Notes under the pieces: generated by a model
Databases searched by the model: none
The model's input: only the letters and a program-made list of their open reading frames with translations
What the model was told of the DNA's origin: nothing
Translations under genes and position numbers: made by a program
Shown: positions 35,301-43,182 of the stretch, in pieces
Numbering within the stretch: position 1 is the first letter of the stretch
Layout: each line of letters begins with the position of its first letter
NCBI GenBank assembly: GCA_036403815.1
Contig: DASWQH010000034.1
Span: 1 to 64,000 of the forward strand
Direction: 5' to 3'
Length of the DNA stretch: 64,000 nt
Source of the DNA: JACVRN01 sp036403815
GTDB lineage: Bacteria; Acidobacteriota; Blastocatellia; Pyrinomonadales; Pyrinomonadaceae

Positions 35301-35940
35301 CAATTCCGCTCCGCTCGTCACTTACAACGATACAGACCGTGAATCGCTCCTGCGCTACCTGGCCTCGAAGCTTTACGGCGGCGGCGGCGCGCAGGGCATC
35401 TTCATGAAGACCTGGGGCGCAGGGCTGGCTTACAGCAACGGCCTGGGCGGCTCTCCCGGCAGCGGTCGTATCAGCTATTACGCCGAACGCACGCCTGAGT
35501 TGCCGCAGACGCTTCGCTTCGTCATTGATGAATTAAAGCGAGCGCAGAAAGACCCGAATCTGGTGGAGTCCGCCATAGCTCAAGTCTTCGCGCAGTTTCG
35601 CTCCGCCTCCGAATACGAAGTGCGCGGCGAGGCTATGGCTTCAGACTTAACAGATGGCGTAACGCCCGACGTTGTGAAGCGTTTTCGTCTCGCCGTACTT
35701 GAACTGCGCGCGACGCCCAACCTGGCCGACGAGCTATACAAGCGTATGGGAGATGTCTATGCGCGCGTGCTTCCCGGCTACGGCATGAAAGCCAGAGATG
35801 TGAAGGGTGGAGTCTTCTACGTCATAGGCCCCGAAAAACAGCTCAAGGCTTATGAGGATTATCTCAAGAACGTCGAAGGGCCAGACTCACGCGTCTACCG
35901 CATCTACCCGCGAGATTACTGGATGACATGGAAAGGATGA
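32326..35940 (+). CDS. M16-family metallopeptidase, PreP-like, secreted
   Basis: From the ATG with AGAGG upstream (MKSNRLHLRLKIY) the protein has 1204 residues and an N-terminal signal peptide (IALLLSFCTLFTSVRLAPA). The inverted zinc motif H105-T-Q-E108-H109 is present, and E204 (VYNEM) is a plausible third ligand. Its length and two-half architecture fit the M16C presequence-peptidase/insulinase-like group, which degrades unfolded peptides inside a closed chamber. A coiled, Glu/Arg-rich linker lies around residues 590-640. A start 144 nt upstream is rejected because it lacks a signal peptide. It is monocistronic. Confidence 0.9.
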   Translation: MKSNRLHLRLKIYIALLLSFCTLFTSVRLAPAQVENVSLDNLKKGQVIQGFRTEAIYLSDSDRPMGGRFIHTRTGFTFDFLQIQSVPQAFMWVNSFPTSDMGEPHTQEHLLLGKGNKGRDVASLQDMSLVESNAFTMQWRTVYNFNTGAGAEVFFKLFERQMDALLHPDYTDEEIRREVRNFGVTENPADKTLRLEEKGSVYNEMVSSMDQPASRLFRELGIALYGKSHPLAYNSGGDPAAIRVMKPEDIRAFHKANYHLGNMGMVGSFPKEMQLADILRRTDEILNRLETESARRGKVVKTEADLPKPQPATPGSIKVVEYPNKNDQQPGLMLFAWPAQLKLEPKEELILSLFLSNVAGDATTNLYKRFVDTKTREIETGAKGVFGYVDSEQGHSVIIGLTDVAAQNMNEAKIKEIRGKVADEFTRISSWKDGSPELAEFNARLQSRIIETQRALSKFVNSPPGFGFRNTGSEWMMHLYQLSQTNDFRKSVTMKPELEFVQKLLAGNTNFWKQYIAQWKLTESAPYGFGAKANPELIRKEEREREQRISQETARLKALYKAADDQEAVRRYKADYDAATAELEKLSKQETARFVDNPPLTLDDQLDFKVQQLASGVPMVASTFDNMTSGTTGLALKLDTVPEDQLFYLSMLPGLLREVGVIENGKPVSYEEMSERLRKEILNLNASFSMNYRTGRAEIVVRGSGNNVRESERAVQWMKLILNSPDWRPENLPRIRDVVDQTLATLRNTTQAPEEYWVNDPADAYRRQDSPLLLSINSFMTRAHNVYRLRWLLREAGNAEESAAISKFFDHLGKAAGQSNRNDLKMMLAVMNGDKAQLEKLPQALKIYVDEFQALPATAKANAVEAAKDLDQILSDIPEDSLSKDWAYLCATMNRDLLMQPSKVLQDLNALRARLLKTGNARMFIIGSGDTQKALEDEIGGLLSGLEKATAQPVKYQSAPLIKSRLVERVPEARDAVFVGLVNPNTQGGVFLNSAPLVTYNDTDRESLLRYLASKLYGGGGAQGIFMKTWGAGLAYSNGLGGSPGSGRISYYAERTPELPQTLRFVIDELKRAQKDPNLVESAIAQVFAQFRSASEYEVRGEAMASDLTDGVTPDVVKRFRLAVLELRATPNLADELYKRMGDVYARVLPGYGMKARDVKGGVFYVIGPEKQLKAYEDYLKNVEGPDSRVYRIYPRDYWMTWKG

Positions 35941-36031
35941 AGGATGAAGATATTGATTCATTTATTTATTGAATCCGTTGCGTGATAAGGCAACTTAAAG
36001 AAAGATAAAGCTACCGCTCACATTGTTCGAG

Positions 36032-36206
36032 TTAGAGTTGCCACCCTGTTCTTTGAAAGTTTCTCTCGTAAGCTCTCAGGTTGACCAGGCCAGCGACAAT
36101 ATTCATCGTCTGATCGTAGTCTTCATCACGATTGCGATAGACCACTTCGGCAATTGCCTATTTCTTGCGACCCGAGAAAGGATGCTCAATCTTAATGCGT
36201 GTCGAA
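36032..36206 (-). pseudogene. Transposase remnant (DDE, IS5-like C-terminus)
   Basis: The minus strand translates as TRIKIEHPFSGRKK, then a stop, then AIAEVVYRNRDEDYDQ, then TMNIVAGLVNLRAYERNF. These blocks resemble the C-terminal end of IS5-type DDE transposases (HPF..YRNRDE..NIVAGLVNLR). The in-frame TAG and the lack of any upstream part show it is dead. It marks the left boundary of the 36.9-43.1 kb gene patchwork. Confidence 0.65.
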
Positions 36207-36257
36207 GAGCGCTTAAAGCTAACAGACTTTGCAGTAATGTTTTCTGAGGGAGTGCTG

Positions 36258-36644
36258 ATGACAGACCAACTCTAGGGAAACAAAAAGAACGTCATGGCTT
36301 TCTATGACTTGATGTTCAATCAGTCGAAGCCTGTTGAAGCTATCGAAAGGTACACAGGCAATGTGTACATACAGCACAATCCGGGGGTGGGCGATGGCAA
36401 GCAGGCTTTTATCGAATACTTTACGCGGATGGCAAGGGAGTATCCGGGCAAGCGCGTTCACTTCAAGCGTGTCATCGCCAAGGGGAATTTCGTCGTCTTA
36501 CACTGCTTTCAGGAATGGCCGGGGGATAGCGATTGGGCAGGCATTGATATTTTCCGGCTGGATGATGACGGCAAGATTCTGGAACATTGGGATGTGCTAC
36601 AGCGTGTGCCGGAGAGTTCGGCCAATGAGAATACGATGTTCTAA
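36258..36644 (+). pseudogene. SnoaL-like / NTF2-fold protein with an in-frame amber codon near the N-terminus
   Basis: The better initiation site is ATG 36258, with GAGGGAG upstream, giving MTDQL-stop-GNKKNVMAFYDLMFN in one frame. The TAG at 36273-36275 interrupts it. The remaining 116 codons from ATG 36294 encode a complete SnoaL-like fold (AIERYTGNVYIQHNPGVGDG, then FIEYFTRMAREYPGKRVHF and IDIFRLDDDGKILEHWD). A start at 36294 lacks a good ribosome-binding site. It is probably a recent nonsense mutation, though initiation at 36294 could still make most of the protein. The stop codon lies inside the adjacent MITE-like element. Confidence 0.7.
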
Positions 36645-36787
36645 TACCAGATTGCAGTAGAAAAAGAGGTCAGTACCGCCTGCGGTAGCAGGCGGGTTCT
36701 GACGCAGCTTGAGACCCGCCCGCTCACGCAGGCGGTACTGACCTGCATGACCTCACGTCCTCTCTTTTTATTGCAAGTTGGTATTAG
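36641..36787. mobile_element. 147-bp MITE-like element with terminal inverted repeats
   Basis: The ends CTAATACCAGATTGCAGTAG.. and the complement of ..TTGCAAGTTGGTATTAG form imperfect terminal inverted repeats of about 29 bp. The interior is a GC-rich inverted repeat with GTACCGCCTGCG. A TGTT flanks both sides (36637-36640 and 36788-36791), a possible 4-bp target duplication. It supplies the stop codon of the SnoaL-like gene. No coding capacity. Confidence 0.6.
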
Positions 36788-36878
36788 TGTTTTTGCTCAG
36801 CAGAAATTACGGCCGATTCTTCGGGAGTACGCCGTCCAGTGACATCGGAAGGTTGCGTGAGATCAGACAACTGCTAAG

Positions 36879-37421
36879 TTAGCGATTCCGCTCAGCCTCT
36901 CGCTTTCCCCGTTTCTCGACAAAGACGAGATGCGTTACCGTGTCCCAGGCATTGTGAATACCAATGAACAGTAGCAGCAGCGCCGCAGCGCCGACGACGA
37001 ACAGGGCCGGGCGCGCATAGGAGCGAGACGCGAATGCCGATCCGGCCAGCATTGCGTATGCCGCAAATGGAAGCAGAACATGAAACAACCAGTCCTCGAA
37101 TACGGGCTTATAGGCGGTTTGCGTTCGCATACGCCGAGCCACGACGACGGAGTACACTATCCCGCCGAGGCCAACTCCGCCCCAAACAAGTGCGACTGCG
37201 CCGATCCCGTCCCACGGGGCGCTTATAACGGCTGACAGCAACAGCACGACTCCGAAATGTACGACGCTCGGCGTCGAGAAGGCAGCGCCCGCTTGCGCCT
37301 CACCGCGGGCGATCGGCCTTCCGGCAATAAGCGTTAGGACGACAAACTGCAATCCGATCAGCGCGCCGGCAGACGATCCGACGATGACATAGAAGTTCTC
37401 CCATCCGTTCATTGGTGACAT
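36879..37421 (-). CDS. Hypothetical integral membrane protein
   Basis: About 180 residues with four to five predicted transmembrane segments: FYVIVGSSAGALIGLQFVVL, VVHFGVVLLLSAVISAP, AVALVWGGVGLGGIVYSVVVA, LFHVLLPFAAYAMLAGSAFA and ALFVVGAAALLLLFIGIHNA. A charged cytoplasmic tail follows. I do not recognise a family. The start is chosen at ATG 37421; ATG 37412 is also possible. It is the last gene of the same-strand run of small oxidoreductase genes. Confidence 0.65.
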   Translation of the reverse strand: MSPMNGWENFYVIVGSSAGALIGLQFVVLTLIAGRPIARGEAQAGAAFSTPSVVHFGVVLLLSAVISAPWDGIGAVALVWGGVGLGGIVYSVVVARRMRTQTAYKPVFEDWLFHVLLPFAAYAMLAGSAFASRSYARPALFVVGAAALLLLFIGIHNAWDTVTHLVFVEKRGKREAERNR

Positions 37422-37442
37422 ATCGCTAATCAACCTACTCGT

Positions 37443-37853
37443 TTATTCGGCCTCTAATGCGGCCAGGTATTGTTCATCGCTGACCTTTTCCATCCACTCG
37501 ACGCCCTTGCCGTCGAGTTGTTCCACGATGGCGATGTGCGTCATGGCGGTGGTCGTCGTCGCGCCGTGCCAGTGCTTCTCATTCGGCGGGCACCAGACCA
37601 CGTCGCCCGACCGAATCTCCACCTTCGGCCCGCCCTCGCTCTGCACCCACCCGCACCCGGAAGTGACGATCAGGGTCTGCCCGAGCGGGTGTGTGTGCCA
37701 GGCGGTGCGTGCGCCAGGCTCGAACGTGACGACCGCGCCGCCGACACGCGCGGGGGCGCTGCCCTGGAACGGAGTGTCGATTCGCACCGACCCAGTGAAA
37801 TACTCCTCCGACCCCTTGGCGGAAGGCTGTGAGCCACTTCTTTTGACTTCCAT
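37443..37853 (-). CDS. Cupin domain protein
   Basis: The 136-residue single-cupin protein has VVTFEPGARTAWHTHPLGQTLIVTSGCGWVQSEGG (metal ligands HTH) and the second cupin motif GDVVWCPPNEKHWHG. It resembles small cupins often annotated as (R)-mandelonitrile lyase-like or as carboxymuconolactone-decarboxylase partners. Its presence beside a CMD-family gene and an SDR fits that common neighbourhood. The reaction is unknown. Confidence 0.85.
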   Translation of the reverse strand: MEVKRSGSQPSAKGSEEYFTGSVRIDTPFQGSAPARVGGAVVTFEPGARTAWHTHPLGQTLIVTSGCGWVQSEGGPKVEIRSGDVVWCPPNEKHWHGATTTTAMTHIAIVEQLDGKGVEWMEKVSDEQYLAALEAE

Positions 37854-37870
37854 TTTCTAGCCCCGCTTTA

Positions 37871-38449
37871 TTAAGAATTGGGTTTGTTTACGCCCAGGTT
37901 TTCGCGGGCGTATGTTTCGGGGGATTCTATAATCTTCGTGATCAATATCGCCAGACTTTTCTGAGAAATTACCGAGCCTTTTTCAGGTTCGCCTTTTCTG
38001 GTCGTTTCATAGTCCACCTCATCCGCGTTGGTGAACCAGGTCGGTCTCAAAATAGTGTATTCAAGGTCTGATGCTTCTATCACATCAGCCGCTTTTCGGT
38101 AAGGCTTTAAGACGGGTCTTAAAGGAACGTCGTAGATGCCTATCGAGCTGATGAAGATCAGTTTTTTAACCCCTGTTTCGTCCATCGCTCTCACAATGTT
38201 TTTCGCCATTGCCTCCAGGTCTCCAGCGAGGTTCGCGTACACAACATCCTGTCCCGCTATGGCTTCTTTCAATTGATCAAAATTCAAAACGTCGCCTTCG
38301 ACGATCCGGCATCTGAAAACATCCTTGTCTCTTAACCTGCTTTTGTTACGTAAGAACAGGGTCAGGTTGATGTCATCCTTCTTTATGAGAACGTCGATGA
38401 CATGTTTCGCGATGTTGCCGCCAGCGCCCAGAATAATTACGTTTTTCAT
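37871..38449 (-). CDS. NAD(P)-binding SDR-like protein (NmrA/YwnB type)
   Basis: The 192-residue protein opens with the Rossmann motif NVIILGAGGNIAKHVIDVL. It continues with GQDVVYANLAG, KLIFISSIGIYD and YTILRPTWFTN, typical of atypical short-chain dehydrogenase-like NAD(P)H-binding proteins. AAGGAA precedes the ATG, which is 2 nt after the stop of the CMD gene, so translation is probably coupled. By eye its base composition is clearly AT-richer than the genes on both sides, which suggests a separate origin. Confidence 0.85.
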   Translation of the reverse strand: MKNVIILGAGGNIAKHVIDVLIKKDDINLTLFLRNKSRLRDKDVFRCRIVEGDVLNFDQLKEAIAGQDVVYANLAGDLEAMAKNIVRAMDETGVKKLIFISSIGIYDVPLRPVLKPYRKAADVIEASDLEYTILRPTWFTNADEVDYETTRKGEPEKGSVISQKSLAILITKIIESPETYARENLGVNKPNS

Positions 38450-38451
38450 AG

Positions 38452-39234
38452 CTATTCCTTATGTGAGTGATTTGCTTCGTAAGCGGGTGCCACCTCGTCG
38501 ATTGCCCTCAGCCCGTTGAGCGCTCTCGGATATCCGATGAACGGCAGAAGCTGCGTGACGACGTCGATGAGGCGCTCTCGGCTGTTGCCCACATTGAGGT
38601 TCGCTGCGATGTGGCCCTTGACCTGCGGGTCGCATCCACCGAGCGCCACCAGCATGCTGAAGGTCAGCAGCTCGCGTGTGGGCACGTCGATGCCGGTGCG
38701 GGTCAGGTGGTCGCCGAAGCAGTTGGCCGACAGGTATCGCTGGATGTGCTGCTGATCGGCGGGCACGGAAGCGTAAAGCTTCTCGACCGTCTCGCTACCG
38801 ACGATCTGCTTCTGAACCGCCAGGCCCTTCTCCGCGCGGGTCTCGGGCGTGGTCGTGGATTGACCCGGCAGGGGCAATGCGACACCCCGCTCGGTGAGCA
38901 CGTCGTTCGTGGCGTGGATGAAGTCGAAGACCTTCGCCATCCCGACATAGGGCACCGCCTGGTACACGATCTCCTTGATCTCGACCGGCGTGACTCCGAC
39001 GGTGAGCGCAGCTCCGAGCATGACGCGGTATTCGCGCAGCGCCTGTGAGGCAATCATCGACGCGAGCTGGGCCATCAGCCGGGTTCGGGTGTCCAGGTTG
39101 CCGTGACTGAGCACCTCGTCAAAGGCGAAGTTGTCGAAGGTCTCTATGAGTTCGGGATCGGTCACCGCCAGGGTGGAGACGTGGCTTGGAAAAAGCTCGT
39201 CGTGGTTCCTGCGCGCTCGCTCATTGGGTGCCAT
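38452..39234 (-). CDS. Carboxymuconolactone decarboxylase (CMD/AhpD-like) family protein, two domains
   Basis: About 260 residues with two CMD repeats: FDNFAFDEVLSHGNLDTRTRLMAQLASMIA..LGAALTVGVTPVEIKEIVYQ, then LSANCFGDHLTRTGIDVPTRELLTFSMLVALGGCDPQVKGHI. The second copy has Cys in GGCD rather than a CxxC, so AhpD-like peroxidase chemistry is uncertain. The ATG is chosen because AAGGAG lies 7 nt upstream; a frame opening 21 nt earlier is rejected. The gene is GC-rich and codirectional with the ADH, SDR and cupin genes. Confidence 0.85.
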   Translation of the reverse strand: MAPNERARRNHDELFPSHVSTLAVTDPELIETFDNFAFDEVLSHGNLDTRTRLMAQLASMIASQALREYRVMLGAALTVGVTPVEIKEIVYQAVPYVGMAKVFDFIHATNDVLTERGVALPLPGQSTTTPETRAEKGLAVQKQIVGSETVEKLYASVPADQQHIQRYLSANCFGDHLTRTGIDVPTRELLTFSMLVALGGCDPQVKGHIAANLNVGNSRERLIDVVTQLLPFIGYPRALNGLRAIDEVAPAYEANHSHKE

Positions 39235-39269
39235 GGTCGTTCTCCTTGTAGTCACCGGTTCCCTTCCTT

Positions 39270-40304
39270 TCAGAACTCAACCATGACCTTGATCGCCTCG
39301 CGCTCGTTCATCGCGCGGTAGCCGTCGGGCACCCCGTCGAGGCCAGTGACCCGGTCGAACACGCGCCCCGGCTCGATCCTGCCTTCGATAACGTCGGGCA
39401 GTAGCTCCTCGATGTAGGCGCGCACGGGAGCCGGGCCACCGGCGATGGTGACGTTGTTGTAGAACGTCGGCTGCGCCGCCGGGATCGACTCATCCTGGGG
39501 AACGCCAACGCGGCCTACCGCGCCGCCCGGGCGGACGATGCTCAGGGCCGTGAGCGTTGACTGTTCGTAACCGACGCACTCGAGGACGGAGTGGACGCCG
39601 AGGCCCCCGGTGAGTTCGCGCACGCGCTCGATTGCCTCTTCGCCTCGCTCGCTGACAACGTCCGTCGCGCCGAAGTCCCGTGCGAGGGCGATCCGGTCGG
39701 GATGACGCCCCAGCATGATGATCTGCTCGGCGCCGAGCCGCCGCGCGGCAATTACACCGCACAAGCCGACGGCACCGTCGCCAACGACTGCCACCATCTT
39801 GCCGGGGCCGACCCTTGCGGCCAGGGCCGCGTGGTGGCCCGTGCCCATCACGTCTGAGAGCGTGAGGAGCGATGGCATCAGCGCGTCGTCGCGGCCCACC
39901 GGCAGGACGAAGAGCGTTCCGTCCGCCAGGGGGACGCGCACTGCTTCGGCCTGTGCCCCGGCGACCTCAACCGTGCCGAAGAAGCCTCCGTGAACGCACG
40001 ATGTATGCAGCCCTTCGTGGCAAAAGGCGCAGGAGCCGTCGGAGTACGCGAACGGCATCACGACGAGGTCGCCCGCTTTGACGGTGCGAACGTCTGCCCC
40101 GACCGATTCGACTACGCCTACGGCCTCGTGTCCCATGACACGGCCGGTCTCACTGCATTCCATCGTCTTGTACGGCCAGAGGTCGCTGCCGCAGATGCAG
40201 GCGCGCGTGACGGCGACGAGGGCGTCGGTCGGCTCAATGACACGGGCATCCGGGACGGTCTCGACACGAACGTCGCCAGCGCCATACATGATAGTTGCTC
40301 GCAT
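39270..40304 (-). CDS. Zinc-dependent alcohol dehydrogenase family protein
   Basis: The 344-residue medium-chain dehydrogenase has catalytic zinc-site motifs CICGSDLWPY and GHEAVGVVESVGADV. A partial structural Cys cluster (CAFCHEGLHTSC) is present, as is the NAD(P)-binding VAVVGDGAVGLCGVIAARRLGA. It probably reduces or oxidises an aldehyde/alcohol pair. It is the most GC-rich gene of the patchwork together with the neighbouring GNAT gene, judged by eye. Confidence 0.88.
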   Translation of the reverse strand: MRATIMYGAGDVRVETVPDARVIEPTDALVAVTRACICGSDLWPYKTMECSETGRVMGHEAVGVVESVGADVRTVKAGDLVVMPFAYSDGSCAFCHEGLHTSCVHGGFFGTVEVAGAQAEAVRVPLADGTLFVLPVGRDDALMPSLLTLSDVMGTGHHAALAARVGPGKMVAVVGDGAVGLCGVIAARRLGAEQIIMLGRHPDRIALARDFGATDVVSERGEEAIERVRELTGGLGVHSVLECVGYEQSTLTALSIVRPGGAVGRVGVPQDESIPAAQPTFYNNVTIAGGPAPVRAYIEELLPDVIEGRIEPGRVFDRVTGLDGVPDGYRAMNEREAIKVMVEF

Positions 40305-40369
40305 GTTTAATCTACCCTTCGTTCATCTCGGTTATAGGTTGTAGAAGCTACGCCGCGCAGCCCGGACAG

Positions 40370-40882
40370 TCAGGCCGCAGGGTCGTCCAGCTCGCGCGTC
40401 ATCTCGATCATCGTCCGGCGGAACCCCATGCTCGCGAAGAGCCGCTGCGCCGCCTCGTTCCGCTCGGCGGTCGATAGCACCACGCGAGGCACGCCGCGCG
40501 ACCTGAAGAACTTCAGCGTGGCGTCGATGAGGAGCCGACCGACGCCTCGACCGCGATGCTCCGGGTCGACGATGACGTCGTGTAGAACGCCCGCCGGCCC
40601 GCGGAGCGCCATGTAGTCGTACCCCTCGACGGCGGCGTACGCGTAGCCGATCACGTTCCCGTTGTCATCGGCGACGAGGACGGCGCTGTCCGGATCTTCG
40701 AGCTGTGTGCTCATGAAGGACGCATAGCCCGCCGGCGTCCCTGGCCTCGCAGCCAGGAAGCGCTGCGGGTCGAAGTCGTAATGCTCCTCGACGAGGAGCG
40801 CGCCGAGGCGGCCTATCCTTGGCAGGTCGGCAGGCGTCGCGCGCCGGATAATGGGCATGGTCTGGGAGTCAGGTGGCATCAC
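40370..40882 (-). CDS. GNAT-family N-acetyltransferase
   Basis: The 170-residue GNAT has an acetyl-CoA-binding segment VIVDPEHRGRGVGRLLIDATLKFF and a late RVVLSTAERNEAAQRLFASMGF. The substrate is unknown. A start at the in-frame ATG 40858 (MPIIRRATPADLPRI) is equally likely. It is GC-rich like the adjacent ADH gene and lies in the same-strand run. Confidence 0.82.
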   Translation of the reverse strand: MMPPDSQTMPIIRRATPADLPRIGRLGALLVEEHYDFDPQRFLAARPGTPAGYASFMSTQLEDPDSAVLVADDNGNVIGYAYAAVEGYDYMALRGPAGVLHDVIVDPEHRGRGVGRLLIDATLKFFRSRGVPRVVLSTAERNEAAQRLFASMGFRRTMIEMTRELDDPAA

Positions 40883-40907
40883 ACTAGGCTCACGTTCGCG
40901 AGTCGAA

Positions 40908-41903
40908 TCAGCGGCCGACCCGTTTCTGGAGGTGTTCGGGGTAGCGTGCCCCCTGCACCGTGATCTTCGAGGCGGCGCTTTCTATCTCGCGCAGGTCGTC
41001 GGGCGTCAACTCGACTTCAGCCGCTCCGATGTTCTCCTCCAGACGGTGCAGCTTTGTGGTGCCCGGAATCGGCACGATCCACGGTTTCTGCGCCAACAGC
41101 CAGGCGAGCGCTATCTGAGCGGGCGTCGCGTTCTTCTTTTCCCCTATGGCGCGAAGCAGATCGACCAGAGCCTGATTCGCCTTCCGGGCCTCTGGCGTAA
41201 ATCGGGGGACGATGTTGCGGAAGTCCGTGCTGTCGAAGGTAGTATTCTCGTCGATCTTCCCCGTGAGAAAGCCCTTGCCGAGAGGGCTGAATGGGACGAA
41301 GCCGATTCCCAGTTCTTCGAGGGTCGGTATCACTTCCGCTTCAGGGTCTCTCCACCACAGCGAGTATTCGCTCTGGAGCGCCGTCACGGGTTGAACGGCG
41401 TGCGCGCGACGAATCGTTTGCGCTCCAGCCTCAGAAAGTCCGAAGTGCTTGACCTTCCCTTCCTGAATTAAGTCTTTCACTGCTCCTGCTACATCTTCAA
41501 TCGGCACTTCGGGGTCAACGCGGTGTTGGTAGTACAGGTCGATGGCGTCTACTTTAAGTCTTTGGAGCGATCCCTCGACGGCCTCCTTGATGTGCTCCGG
41601 CTGGCTGTCTAAAGCACTCCAGTGTGTCTCACCCTCCGAGGCAGGTTTGAAACCGAACTTGGTCGCTATCACCACCTGCCCACGGAAAGGAGCCAAGGCT
41701 TCGCCCACGAGCTCTTCGTTCGTCAGCGGCCCGTAAATCTCAGCGGTGTCAAAAAACGTGACACCGCGTTCGACTGCCGCCCGAATTAGTGAAATTGCCT
41801 GCTGCTTGTCTATGGCCGGACCATAGCCGAAGCTCAGCCCCATGCAGCCGAGTCCGAGGGCCGACACTTCCAGCTTGCTATTTCCAAGTTTGCGCCTCTG
41901 CAT
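40908..41903 (-). CDS. Aldo/keto reductase
   Basis: The 331-residue AKR has GLGCMGLSFGYGP, FFDTAEIYGPLTNEELVGEAL (catalytic Asp and Tyr), VIATKFGF (Lys) and YYQHRVDPEVPIEDV (His). It reduces aldehydes or ketones with NADPH and resembles the YajO/AKR13-type general-stress reductases. GGAG precedes the ATG. It is divergent from the AraC regulator gene, which is therefore its likely regulator; the 224-nt intergenic region is AT-rich. Confidence 0.92.
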   Translation of the reverse strand: MQRRKLGNSKLEVSALGLGCMGLSFGYGPAIDKQQAISLIRAAVERGVTFFDTAEIYGPLTNEELVGEALAPFRGQVVIATKFGFKPASEGETHWSALDSQPEHIKEAVEGSLQRLKVDAIDLYYQHRVDPEVPIEDVAGAVKDLIQEGKVKHFGLSEAGAQTIRRAHAVQPVTALQSEYSLWWRDPEAEVIPTLEELGIGFVPFSPLGKGFLTGKIDENTTFDSTDFRNIVPRFTPEARKANQALVDLLRAIGEKKNATPAQIALAWLLAQKPWIVPIPGTTKLHRLEENIGAAEVELTPDDLREIESAASKITVQGARYPEHLQKRVGR

Positions 41904-42127
41904 AATTTCTCCTTCGAGGTGTCATCAATATGCTCACCTCAACTTTCTCTAAATATCTTGATGATTTAGTTTCGTTAGTAGCCATTTTTTGTATCCTGCT
42001 GTTTTAGTGCGATTCTAAAGGCTCAGGAATAGAGGGCGGTAAGACGATACTGGCGAATAATTGTACAATCCTGCAAAAACTCTGCGTGCGGCGTGCCGAC
42101 AGGAAACAAAGAGGCTAAGATGAATTC

Positions 42128-43057
42128 ATGAACCATCGAGAAGCGAAGCGCGAGGCGCAAAGGACACAAAGCAACAGAGAGGAACTGGTCGAGCGGATGG
42201 CGCGAACCCTTCCCGAAGACGGATCATTTGAGGCGTTCGACGGCTTTTTCCTCGCTCGTTCATCCAAACCGATGGAATCGGTGCAGTCCCTGTACCAGCC
42301 CGCCTTCTGCTTCGTCGTCCAGGGCGGCAAGCGAGTGTTGTTGGGTGAGGAAGTGTTCTGGTACGACCCGGGACATTACTTAGTCTTCACGGTCGATTTG
42401 CCGGTCGTCTTCCAGGTAGAAGAAGCGTCGGAAGAGCTACCTTATTTCGGCCTCCGGCTAACCCTAGACCCGTCCCTCGTGGCTTCAGTCATGATGGAAT
42501 CCGGCTTCGAGACTAAGAAAGGCGACGCGAGCGTCAAAGCGATAGGAGTCAGCCCAGTAGACGCAGATCTGCTGGATGCGGTCGTCAGACTGACCCGGCT
42601 GCTTGACACTCCCGGCGGGCGAAAGGTACTCGCGCCGCTCATCACGAGGGAGATCGTTTACCGGCTTTTGGCGGGGGGAGAGGGCGCGCGACTCGGCCAC
42701 CTCCTGGCTTCTTCAGGAGGGGACACCCGCCGCATCTCCAAGGCGATCGGGCGTCTGCGCGAATACTACAATGAGCCGCTTAAAATTGAAGAGACCGCGC
42801 GCGAACTCGGGATGAGCGTTTCCGGCTTTCATCATCACTTCAAGTCCGTCACAATGATGAGCCCTTTGCAGTTTCAGAAACAGATACGACTCCAGGAAGC
42901 GCGCCGTCTGATGCTCGGCGAAGATTTGGACGCAGCGAGCGCGGGGTTCCGTGTGGGCTATGAAGACCCATCGTACTTCAGCCGCGATTACAAAAAACTT
43001 TTCGGCGCTCCGCCGCAACGCGACATCGCTCAGCTTCGCAGCAACCTTGAACTTTGA
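42128..43057 (+). CDS. AraC-family transcriptional regulator
   Basis: The 309-residue protein has an AraC N-terminal cupin-like domain (SLYQPAFCFVVQGGKRVLLGE, then VDLPVVFQVEEAS) and a C-terminal double helix-turn-helix (LKIEETARELGMSVSGFHHHFKSVTMMSPLQFQKQIRLQEARRLML, then FRVGYEDPSYFSRDYKKLFGAPP). Relatives usually sit beside aldo/keto reductase or dehydrogenase genes and respond to toxic carbonyls. It is divergent from the AKR gene, matching that pattern. Confidence 0.9.
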   Translation: MNHREAKREAQRTQSNREELVERMARTLPEDGSFEAFDGFFLARSSKPMESVQSLYQPAFCFVVQGGKRVLLGEEVFWYDPGHYLVFTVDLPVVFQVEEASEELPYFGLRLTLDPSLVASVMMESGFETKKGDASVKAIGVSPVDADLLDAVVRLTRLLDTPGGRKVLAPLITREIVYRLLAGGEGARLGHLLASSGGDTRRISKAIGRLREYYNEPLKIEETARELGMSVSGFHHHFKSVTMMSPLQFQKQIRLQEARRLMLGEDLDAASAGFRVGYEDPSYFSRDYKKLFGAPPQRDIAQLRSNLEL

Positions 43058-43182
43058 GGCGCTCCGACGAGGTATTGAGGCGGTCGAAAGAAGTGAGGCG
43101 ACGCTCGGACGAGCAGTGCGACAAGGCATGGGTGATGTTGGCCGTGCGGGGTGAGCCTGAGCTTTTACAGAATTGCGTTTAG

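Noticed and set aside
36023..36247. Plus-strand gene of 74 codons
   Set aside because: The opposite strand carries recognisable transposase blocks, so this frame is a shadow of the IS remnant.
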